Source of the DNA: RGIG3701 sp031553595
Lineage (GTDB): Bacteria > Planctomycetota > Planctomycetia > Pirellulales > Thermoguttaceae
Reading direction: 5' to 3'
Assembly: GCA_031553595.1 (NCBI GenBank)
Contig: JAVBLI010000009.1
Coordinates: forward strand, 124,001 to 188,000
Length of the DNA: 64,000 bases
Position numbers and translations under genes: made by a program. Numbering within the stretch: position 1 is the stretch's first letter; each line of letters opens with the position of its first letter. Below the pieces are notes generated by a model. That model saw only the letters and a list, made by a program, of their open reading frames with translations. It did no database searches and had not been told where the DNA came from. Shown here piece by piece: positions 7,103 to 14,065 of this stretch.

Positions 7103-9721
7103 CTGTGCGTCACTTCCTTCATACACAATATAGCGCATCCCGCTGAGGTCTTCTTCGAGTCGCCACATTTTTGTTTCTTTGCCGCGTACTTCCCGGACGA
7201 TTTTGTCGAAAGGATCGTTATTGAAACATACCTCCGCGACGGTCACGCTGACCCGGGAATTGTCGTTGATGAACATCGGGGCGCGTTTCCCTTCGCTCGT
7301 ATCGCCGATCAGGCCGCCGAGAACCTCGGTGGTTCCCTTTCCTTTCGTTTCGATCTGTGTGCCGCCGCCTTCTGTTTTGTAGCCGAGAATCCACAGCGTG
7401 CCGCCGTCGTTGACGACATGATCGCCGGGTACCGTTTCGCAATTAAATTGCCGGCCCCAGACCGTCTGTTCTTTGAAACGACACGTGGGCACGACAACGT
7501 CTTCCATGAAAACCTTGCCGGTGCCGACATTTCGGTAACCATCCGGGCCCTGGAAATTGATCATCAGCGACTTCAGCACCAGGGTTCGCTTGGAAGCATG
7601 TTCGATGAAATAGAAACTCCCGTTGGAGAAATCGGTGAAAATGTTTTCCACGACGACGTTTTCGGCCGCGCCATCCTCGAAACGGATGATCGGTTTGCCT
7701 TGATTACGGAATGAGTCGAGAACCACAAGATAAAGCTTGCCGCCGATTAAGCGACGGACATTTTTTCGAAGGATGATCGTTTTTCCGATGTGGTAGGTGC
7801 CACGGGGCAGATAAACCGTCGTCGCGCCGGAATCGATCGCCCGTTGAATAGCATCCGAATCATCTTGTCCGTCGTCGAGCACCGCTCCGTATTGCAGGGG
7901 AGAAGCCCACTTCGAGAGATCCTGTTCCCAGGGAATTTCCGGCGTTTCTTCGATCAGAAGTCCGGGGGTGGATGTTCCACGGTCGAACAGGGTTAAGGGA
8001 GCCGGGAAGCGAAATTCCGTGATTTCCGGCTCACTGATTCGTTTCGTATCGGCTCCGTCCTTGTTTTCCAGCGTTTGGGCGTAACCGCTTGTCTTGAGAT
8101 TTTTAATCAGGATGCACGCTCCATTGAAAACTGCCGCGCGGGTGGACGCTTCGCCCGTACCGACGAGGTTGCAATCAATCAGCGAGAGGACGCCGCCGCT
8201 ATTGATCACGGCGGGAACTTCGTTGCGGCTCGTCAGACAACGCACACTCACCGCCTGGCCGTCGTTGCGAAAACCGACGACGTTCTGGTGCGAAAGCGAT
8301 ACGTGTTCCATCGTTTCACTAGCCAAGGCCGTCGCGGTGGCGATGCCGACATTGAATCCCTGAACGTGAACGTTTTTGATCAACAACGGGCCTTCCTCAT
8401 CCGTGTATGCCATGTCCAGTCCGACAACGCCCTGACCGTCACCGGAGATGATGGTCGTGTCGAACACGCCGCCCTGATTGTTCGCCATGAATTGAATGCC
8501 GCATGCTCCCGGGTTCTCTTTCCCCGTGTCGACGGTCAAATTTCGGATTTCATTTCCAAAACGCTGCGCGGGAGCTTTTCCCGTCCAAAGAACGGCACGC
8601 GGTTTGCGCGGGTCGGCAAATGTCGCGGCAGCGTCATCCAGTCGCAGGACCGTGCCTTTTCGGGATTGTCCCTGCATGGTGGTTCGTTTGATCGTGTTCT
8701 CGTCGCCATCACGTTTCGGCCAGCGGATCGTCTCGGTGACGCGATACATTCCATTGGGAAGATAAATGATGGCTCCCATATCAGGATGATCGTCAAGCGC
8801 CTGTTGAATCGCGGCAGTGTCGTCGGTGACGCCGTCTCCCTTGGCAAAATACGGCGATTTCGTCACATCGACGATCCCCATGTCATCCGGAAAGACGATG
8901 TTTTCTTCCCCTTCAAGCTTTTGGCCCGATTTCAATTTCGGATGTACCGGAGACGGATATTTCGCCTGCCATGCCGTTTTTCCCGGAAGCGGCGCGGCTT
9001 TATCCGCATCGGCAAAGCGAATTTCCGAGAGGCCGGAAACTTCGTTCGGATTATAATTCGACACGATAACCAATTTGAAATAACGCCCTTTGACCGGCGC
9101 ATCAAACGGAATCGTTTCGCCTTTGTCATCCGGTTTTCCCGAGGCTTCTTTGAGTGTGAAATTCCCGAGCGGACGGAAGGTATTTCCATCCGATGAGACG
9201 AGAAGCTCGAATTCCCGCACCCCGCGAGCCTGCCAACCGCCGCCTTCATTGTAGTTCCAGACGTACAACCCGGCAACATTTCTTTCACTGCCGAGATCGA
9301 AAAGCATCCAGGCCTCCGGTCGGTTCCCGGCACCGTTCCACATATTCGTCCCGCCTTCGTACACGTTGTTCGTGTGCACGAAAACGCCGCTTCCGGGGAA
9401 TGTTTCCCCCCATCCGGAGCCGTCGATCACCTTATTAATTCCGCGCGCGTCTTGAGCGTGGGAAGCGGTGGCGTCGACCGGCATGATGAATGCTCCCAGC
9501 GTGGCCGTGGGTGCTTGCGGCGCACTGAGGGTTAATTTGCCGTCGGCGATCTTTTCAAGGAAAAATCGCATGCCTTTGATTTCGATCTCCTGGCCGGGGC
9601 GGAAAGCATTTTCAAGGATTTTTTGGTTTTCCTCGGATGAGCGAAATTCCTCCTGCGCCTGCAAAGAAGGAACGCTCAAAAAAAACGCAAGTAAGAGTGA
9701 AATGGACAATAATGGTTTCAT
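7097..9721 (-). CDS. Exported F5/8C-domain protein with double pectate-lyase-3 beta-helix
   Basis: An 874-residue secreted protein. A signal peptide (MKPLLSISLLLAFFLSVPSLQA) is followed by a discoidin/F5-8C-like carbohydrate-binding region (about residues 85-235: ATASHAQDARG, AWMLFDLGSERNVAGLYVWN, GRYFKLVIVSN). Two regions follow that look like Pectate_lyase_3/GH28-like right-handed beta-helices. One starts near residue 285 (AKGDGVTDDTAAIQQALDD, then IIYLPNGMYRVTETI). The other starts near residue 600 (YGAVLDDGQDDSDAIQRAID, then TVYLPRGTYHIGKTII). The GDGVTDDTxAIQxAL motif is the family hallmark. It probably binds or cleaves a polysaccharide outside the cytoplasm, but I cannot assign the substrate. 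The upstream AAGGA fits the chosen start. Its neighbours are sugar-catabolic genes on the same strand. Confidence 0.8.
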   Translation of the reverse strand: MKPLLSISLLLAFFLSVPSLQAQEEFRSSEENQKILENAFRPGQEIEIKGMRFFLEKIADGKLTLSAPQAPTATLGAFIMPVDATASHAQDARGINKVIDGSGWGETFPGSGVFVHTNNVYEGGTNMWNGAGNRPEAWMLFDLGSERNVAGLYVWNYNEGGGWQARGVREFELLVSSDGNTFRPLGNFTLKEASGKPDDKGETIPFDAPVKGRYFKLVIVSNYNPNEVSGLSEIRFADADKAAPLPGKTAWQAKYPSPVHPKLKSGQKLEGEENIVFPDDMGIVDVTKSPYFAKGDGVTDDTAAIQQALDDHPDMGAIIYLPNGMYRVTETIRWPKRDGDENTIKRTTMQGQSRKGTVLRLDDAAATFADPRKPRAVLWTGKAPAQRFGNEIRNLTVDTGKENPGACGIQFMANNQGGVFDTTIISGDGQGVVGLDMAYTDEEGPLLIKNVHVQGFNVGIATATALASETMEHVSLSHQNVVGFRNDGQAVSVRCLTSRNEVPAVINSGGVLSLIDCNLVGTGEASTRAAVFNGACILIKNLKTSGYAQTLENKDGADTKRISEPEITEFRFPAPLTLFDRGTSTPGLLIEETPEIPWEQDLSKWASPLQYGAVLDDGQDDSDAIQRAIDSGATTVYLPRGTYHIGKTIILRKNVRRLIGGKLYLVVLDSFRNQGKPIIRFEDGAAENVVVENIFTDFSNGSFYFIEHASKRTLVLKSLMINFQGPDGYRNVGTGKVFMEDVVVPTCRFKEQTVWGRQFNCETVPGDHVVNDGGTLWILGYKTEGGGTQIETKGKGTTEVLGGLIGDTSEGKRAPMFINDNSRVSVTVAEVCFNNDPFDKIVREVRGKETKMWRLEEDLSGMRYIVYEGSDAQK

Positions 9722-9792
9722 GACGCTCGTTCCTTCAAATGTTGGTTAGTTGTGTTCAATGATTTGAATTGGTGGGATTGTTCGTTGTGGCG

Positions 9793-9862
9793 GAATGAGC
9801 GAGTGAAAGAGTGAACGGGTGAGGAGGGATTTGGCGCGACGCCAGCACTCGTTCACTCATAC
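9793..9862. repeat. Stop-codon-anchored palindrome C
   Basis: Left arm GAATGAGCGAGTGAAAGAG and following (9793-9822), core GAGGAGGG (9821-9828), nine bases, GACGCCAGC (9838-9846), right arm ACTCGTTCACTCATAC. The minus-strand dehydrogenase stop (9853-9855) lies in the right arm. The core is the same as in palindrome B. Confidence 0.75.
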
Positions 9863-10890
9863 GTCAGCAGGCACTTGATCACCCGCCCGGTTTTAGCCTC
9901 GGCCAAAGCCGCGTTGATTTCGGTAAAAGGAAAAGTATGCGTGACGAACTCGGCGGCGGTGAGTTTCCCTTCGCGAATCCATTGGCATAGCGGCTCCTGC
10001 GCTGCACGTTCCCGATGTCGCGTCGGCCACTGGTGCACAAACAGGTTAAAGTTGTACGGCCCCAGCGATTTCTTCAACGGAATCGTATCCGCGGCAAGCA
10101 CACCGTAAATGCACACCGAGCCGCCCATCTTTACCAGCGGCAGGGACATGTTTACGATGTTTTCATTTCCCACGGCGTCGATCACCGCATCCAGCGGGCC
10201 ATGTTTTTCCCCAAGCGCCGACACTTCCTCCGGCACCAGCACGGCGTCCGCACCCATGCGGCGAATCAGGTCGTGCCGCGCAACGTTCGGTTCAACGCAG
10301 CCGATCCATTTCATGCCCAGCAACTTCGCGAACTTCACGAAACTCAGTCCCACCGGTCCGGCACCAAAAATTAAAATTTCATTGCCGACCTCCAGATGAA
10401 AATCGCCGAAACCGGCCAGCACCTCGCGCCATGTGCACAACATTGCCGCTTCCGGCAACGGGATGTTTTTCGCCACCGGCCGCTGAATTTCGCAGGATTC
10501 AAACCACCCGTGGGCTTCATCCGCCACGCCGTCAGCCATCATCGCGTCATGGTCATGCACGACGACATATTCGCAGAACCCGCCCCACCCGGAGTGAACA
10601 CCCGGATCGCCGAAATTGCCCAGCATCCCACCGATGGCGTGGTCGCCGACCTGGAAATTCCGCACTTTCGCACCGATTTCCTCGACCACCCCCACCCCCT
10701 CGTGGCCCAGCACCAGCGGGTACTCGTCCACACCCGGAAAATGTCCGTCGATCAATTTTCTGTCTGTGGCGTTGCAAATCGCTGCCACCTTGTTCCGCAC
10801 CAGCGCCTGGTACGGCCCCGGTGTCGGCTTCGTCACTTCAATAATTTCCACACGTCCCGGCGACGTAACGGCGATGGTTTTCATTTTCAT
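9853..10890 (-). CDS. Zinc-type medium-chain alcohol/polyol dehydrogenase
   Basis: A 345-residue cytosolic MDR-family oxidoreductase. The catalytic-zinc region has the Cys in AAICNATD and the GHEGVGVVEEIG motif, and the Rossmann fold is at ILIFGAGPVGLSFVKFAK (around residues 170-190). The four-cysteine structural-zinc lobe found in many family members is absent. Proteins of this type oxidise polyols or secondary alcohols with NAD(P). Next to a xylulokinase-like gene, a polyol or pentitol substrate giving a ketose is an attractive guess. ATG codons occur at positions 1 and 3, and either could be used. A G-rich array (10886-10918) fills the 30-bp gap to the kinase gene. Confidence 0.82.
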   Translation of the reverse strand: MKMKTIAVTSPGRVEIIEVTKPTPGPYQALVRNKVAAICNATDRKLIDGHFPGVDEYPLVLGHEGVGVVEEIGAKVRNFQVGDHAIGGMLGNFGDPGVHSGWGGFCEYVVVHDHDAMMADGVADEAHGWFESCEIQRPVAKNIPLPEAAMLCTWREVLAGFGDFHLEVGNEILIFGAGPVGLSFVKFAKLLGMKWIGCVEPNVARHDLIRRMGADAVLVPEEVSALGEKHGPLDAVIDAVGNENIVNMSLPLVKMGGSVCIYGVLAADTIPLKKSLGPYNFNLFVHQWPTRHRERAAQEPLCQWIREGKLTAAEFVTHTFPFTEINAALAEAKTGRVIKCLLTYE

Positions 10891-10920
10891 AGGGGCTTGG
10901 GGCTAGGGGTTTGGAGTTAG

Positions 10921-12441
10921 TTAATGAGCTGCCATATCAGCGAACGTTTCTTCCAGCGCGAAGTAGGCTTTATCGAAAATCGGTTTCACACGGGCGTAAG
11001 CGGCCTGGTTTTCACGATCGGGGGTAACGGTTTCGACGACACGAATGAATCGGTCGATGACGTCGAAATTGGGAAACAAGCCGACGCCGACACCGCCGAC
11101 GATGGCCGCGCCCATGGAGGTGGCTTCTTCGAGATAGTTCGGACGCTGGACGGTGACATCGTAAATGTCAGCCATCATTTGCAGCCATGTCCGCGATTTT
11201 GCTCCGCCGCCGATGATGGTCATCGTGTCCATCGGAACGTGGTTGCGGAAGATGTCGACGATGATACCGAGGTTATAAGTAATGCCCTCCATAACGCTGC
11301 GGACAAGGTCGGCGCGCTGGGTCGTCAGCGAAAGGCCGATGAAGGCGCCGCGAGCATCCGGATTCCATCGCGGGGAGCGTTCACCCAAGAGATACGGCAG
11401 GAAAATCACACCGTTGGCACCCGGCGGGCTGCTTTCGACCATGGCGTTCATGATTTCGTAAACGCTTTTGCCGTCATGATTTGCGTCTCGCGACTCGGCG
11501 GTGCAGATCTGCTCCTTGAGCCAGTGGTAAGCCGCGCCGGCGGTTTGGACGGAGCCGGAGGGGTGGAGGTAGCTGGGTACGACGTGAGCCCAGTTCATGG
11601 TTCGCATCTGCGGATCGACGATCGGGTCAGTAACCGTCAGGGCGACCCAACTGCTGGAGCCGAGGTAATTGTAAGCGGTGCCCGGCTTGATGCATCCGAC
11701 GCCGACGCCCGCGCAACTGCCGTCGCCGCCGCCGATGACTACGGGCGTGCCGGCTTTCAGGCCGCTGGCCGTTGCCGCTTCGGATGTAATTTCACCCAAC
11801 ACCGTGACGGACTCGGCCGCTTCCGGGAACATGCTCCGCTCGACGCCAGCGGCTGCGATCATCGTATCCGACCAGCGGTTGGTGTTGATGTCGAACGCGT
11901 TCGTTCCGGAAGCGTCGGAATAGTCGGTGGCGAATTTCCCGGTGAGGCGGAAGTTGACATAATCCTTTGCACAAAGCGTAAATGCCGTGTTCTTATAGAC
12001 TTCCGGCTCGTGCCGCTTCACCCACATGAGTTTTTCCAGCGAGTAGACCGCAGCGACGCGATGGCCGATGATACGGTAGGCGTCTTCCATGGAAATTTTC
12101 TTGAGAATCTCCGACGCCTCGGCCTCACTTCGTTGATCGCAATAAAGAATGGACGGACGCAGCGCCCGTCCTCTCGCGTCCACACACGTGCAGCCCATCA
12201 TCTGCCCGCTGAGCGCGACGACGGCGATGTCCGTAGGATTCACCTTCGCGCGTGCCAGCAATCGCCCCGTGGAATCACACACCGCGCGCCACCAGTCCTC
12301 CGGGTTCTGTTCGGCCCAGGTGCGATTAAAATAATTCGTCGGGTAAGACACCGTTTCACTGGCAACCAGCTCCCCCTCTTCGGAAAAGAGTGTCGCTTTG
12401 TTGCCGGAAGTGCCAAGGTCGTGAGCGAGGAGGTAGGACAT
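10921..12441 (-). CDS. Xylulokinase-like FGGY carbohydrate kinase
   Basis: A 506-residue cytosolic sugar kinase with both FGGY halves. The N-terminal ATPase motif LLAHDLGTSGNKATLF is followed by GQMMGCTCVDARGRALRPS and the acidic catalytic region YSDASGTNAFD. In the second half, GGGDGSCAGVGVGCIKPG and MTIIGGGAKSRTWLQMMADI match the FGGY ATP-binding signature. The overall pattern is closest to xylulokinase (XylB: ketose plus ATP to ketose 5-phosphate). Related FGGY enzymes use ribulose, fuculose, rhamnulose or erythritol, so the exact sugar is open. It is paired with the dehydrogenase downstream, which would make its ketose substrate. I see no convincing Shine-Dalgarno sequence before the ATG, and the octamer array starts right there. 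Confidence 0.85.
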   Translation of the reverse strand: MSYLLAHDLGTSGNKATLFSEEGELVASETVSYPTNYFNRTWAEQNPEDWWRAVCDSTGRLLARAKVNPTDIAVVALSGQMMGCTCVDARGRALRPSILYCDQRSEAEASEILKKISMEDAYRIIGHRVAAVYSLEKLMWVKRHEPEVYKNTAFTLCAKDYVNFRLTGKFATDYSDASGTNAFDINTNRWSDTMIAAAGVERSMFPEAAESVTVLGEITSEAATASGLKAGTPVVIGGGDGSCAGVGVGCIKPGTAYNYLGSSSWVALTVTDPIVDPQMRTMNWAHVVPSYLHPSGSVQTAGAAYHWLKEQICTAESRDANHDGKSVYEIMNAMVESSPPGANGVIFLPYLLGERSPRWNPDARGAFIGLSLTTQRADLVRSVMEGITYNLGIIVDIFRNHVPMDTMTIIGGGAKSRTWLQMMADIYDVTVQRPNYLEEATSMGAAIVGGVGVGLFPNFDVIDRFIRVVETVTPDRENQAAYARVKPIFDKAYFALEETFADMAAH

Positions 12442-12442
12442 G

Positions 12443-12486
12443 GGAATGAAAGAGTGAAGGAGTGAAGGAGTGAAGGAGTGAAGTTA
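12443..12486. repeat. Octamer array, left arm of the S23 unit
   Basis: GAATGAAAGAGTGAAGGAG continues as further near-identical GAGTGAAG octamers (four in all). The array lies between the xylulokinase start and the S23 gene stop and is matched in inverted orientation by the array at 12855-12895. Confidence 0.8.
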
Positions 12487-12852
12487 CTCTTTGCGGGGGC
12501 GGTCTCGGATTTTTTTGCGGATGGTTTGGGATAGCGCATGAAGCATGGCTGAGATTTCGTGAGTTTTATCGATATGATTTTTTGCCTGTTCCGCGTTGAG
12601 AAATTTCGCCCGCACACCGATGTACAACTGAGTTCGCAATTCAGCGCAAGAGCCTTTGGCGTAGCCGAGGAATTGAATCAATTCTTTGGATGAATTGCGC
12701 TGTGAACCTTCAGCGATGTTACTGGCAATGGAAACGGCGCTACGCATAATCTGATCTCGAAAACCAAAATATTTCACATGTTCCGACATTAGCAAAATTT
12801 CCGTCGCCAGCCTCGCTGCATCCTTCCACACTTTCATATCTTCAAAACGCAT
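12484..12852 (-). CDS. Four-helix-bundle protein, S23/23S rRNA-intervening-sequence family
   Basis: A 122-residue all-alpha protein. It has the family's start (MRFEDMKVWKDAARLATEI), then FRDQIMRSAVSIASNIAEGS, then ELIQFLGYAKGSCAELRTQL, the standard pattern of S23-type four-helix-bundle proteins first found encoded in 23S rRNA intervening sequences. The biochemical function of the family is unknown; basic faces suggest nucleic-acid or oligomer contacts. Its ribosome binding site AAGGAG, seven bases before the ATG, is part of the octamer array at 12855-12895, and its stop abuts the inverted array at 12443-12486. The gene is therefore bracketed by repeats. It interrupts a catabolic gene run to which it has no obvious link. 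Confidence 0.9.
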   Translation of the reverse strand: MRFEDMKVWKDAARLATEILLMSEHVKYFGFRDQIMRSAVSIASNIAEGSQRNSSKELIQFLGYAKGSCAELRTQLYIGVRAKFLNAEQAKNHIDKTHEISAMLHALSQTIRKKIRDRPRKE

Positions 12853-12854
12853 GA

Positions 12855-12895
12855 CATTTCTCCTTCACTCTCTCACTCATTCATTCCTTCATTAT
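12855..12895. repeat. Octamer array, right arm of the S23 unit
   Basis: TCTCCTTCACTCTCTCACTC and following, the imperfect inverse of the left array (roughly four of five bases matching over about 34). It begins three bases upstream of the S23 start, supplies its Shine-Dalgarno sequence, and covers the final codons and TGA stop (12881-12883) of the SMP-30-type gene. Confidence 0.8.
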
Positions 12896-13954
12896 CACAT
12901 CCAGTGAGGTGATTGTGAACGGTTCGTCGTGCTTGGTATTGACTTTATCGGGGCCGGTGACACAATCGAAGCAGGTGATGAAGAGTTTGCCATTCCAGAC
13001 AATCGGCTCACCGGGTTGGTCGAGTTCACCGTTGGCGCCGTCGGAGTCGGGCGACTGGGCGATGCGGCAGACTTTGGCATTCGGTGTCACCACCGCGATG
13101 GCGTTTTCGGAAAAATCGGCGATATACAGGTTATCGTTTTCGTCGAAGCAGATGCCGTCGGTGGTGCGGAGATTATCAGGGTCTTTTGCCCAGACTTCGC
13201 AGGCTTTTTCATCCGACTCAAGGACGCCGAACTTTGCCCGAAGGATAGTGCCGTCGCCGAAATTGCCCAGATACAATCGTCCGGCGGAGTCGAACGCGAT
13301 GCCATCCAGGCCGTACTGGCATTCGCGGTTGTAGGTCAGCACAGACAGCAATAGATTCGGGTCTTTTTTCGTATTCGTTACCGACACCGTTTCGTCGGTT
13401 TTCGGGTCGAAGCAATAAACGCCGCTGGCTAACAGGCCGCTTGGGTCTTCTTCACGCGTCATCAGTGAGTTGGTCACGTACAGCTTACCGCCGTGATAAC
13501 GCACGCCGTTGGGGTGCTCGATTCCGTCGGCGATCACACGACATTCGACCTTCGCGTCGTCGCCCTCACCGGTTACGTGACAGCCCAGCAGCCGGCCTTT
13601 GAACTGGCCTTCCGGCGTGCCCTTCCAACCCTGGTTGTCGCAGATAAAGAGCTCGCCGTCCGGGCCGAACGCGATCCCCATCGGGCACGCGACGCCGGTT
13701 TCCGTAAGTGTCGGAACGTTAAACCACTTGCGAACGTTGCCAGCTTTGTCGATTTTAATGACGCAGCCGGGCTTCGTCTGGTCTGCGAAATTCGGGCACG
13801 CGACGACAAGATTTCCGTCGGCGTCGATTGCCATGCCGTCCGGCGTCGGGCAATAATCCGGCAGCGAAACGAACAGGCTTGGCGTCTGCAGTTCATCTGC
13901 GGCGGAAAAAGTAATGGCGGCGAACAGGAATAGAATGGAGAGGGTGATTCGCAT
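12881..13954 (-). CDS. Exported SMP-30/gluconolactonase-like beta-propeller protein
   Basis: A 357-residue protein with a signal peptide (MRITLSILFLFAAITFSAADE). The rest has repeated beta-propeller motifs: PDGMAIDADGNLVVACPN, MGIAFGPDGELFICDNQGW, HPNGVRYHGGKLYVTNSLM, GLDGIAFDSAGRLYLGNFGD and TDGICFDENDNLYIADFSEN. This is the SMP-30/gluconolaconase/LRE pattern with Asp/Asn/Glu metal-ligand positions. Members hydrolyse sugar lactones or bind metals. Here it would act in the periplasm or outside the cell, perhaps on an oxidised sugar from the same pathway. A Shine-Dalgarno AAGGAG lies six bases before the ATG. The last codons (ATGAAGGAATGA) are part of the octamer array, which suggests the array was inserted at or grew from the stop codon. 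Confidence 0.83.
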   Translation of the reverse strand: MRITLSILFLFAAITFSAADELQTPSLFVSLPDYCPTPDGMAIDADGNLVVACPNFADQTKPGCVIKIDKAGNVRKWFNVPTLTETGVACPMGIAFGPDGELFICDNQGWKGTPEGQFKGRLLGCHVTGEGDDAKVECRVIADGIEHPNGVRYHGGKLYVTNSLMTREEDPSGLLASGVYCFDPKTDETVSVTNTKKDPNLLLSVLTYNRECQYGLDGIAFDSAGRLYLGNFGDGTILRAKFGVLESDEKACEVWAKDPDNLRTTDGICFDENDNLYIADFSENAIAVVTPNAKVCRIAQSPDSDGANGELDQPGEPIVWNGKLFITCFDCVTGPDKVNTKHDEPFTITSLDVIMKE

Positions 13955-13980
13955 GGGGGACTCCTTCGGAGTGGTGAAAG

Positions 13981-14049
13981 GTGTAAAGTGTAGAGTGTAA
14001 AGTGTAGAAATTGTAGCTCGCCAGCCACTTTACACTCTACACTTTACAC
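13981..14049. repeat. Palindrome D with perfect 24-bp arms
   Basis: Arms at 13981-14004 and 14026-14049 are exact inverse copies, made of alternating GTGTAAA and GTGTAGA heptamers. The core between them, read from the HzsA-related gene side, contains GTGGCTGGCGAGCTAC, close to the GTGACTGGCGAGTTGC core of palindrome A. It sits 16 bases after the stop of the HzsA-related gene. Confidence 0.85.
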
Positions 14050-14065
14050 TGGCGGCGCAGCCGCG

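Noticed and set aside
10924..12465. Long plus-strand open frame opposite the xylulokinase-like gene
   Set aside because: Antisense shadow; the kinase motifs on the minus strand are unambiguous.
12443..12895. CRISPR-like array (short repeats near 12.4-12.9 kb)
   Set aside because: The repeats are contiguous octamers without unique spacers, and no cas genes are present.
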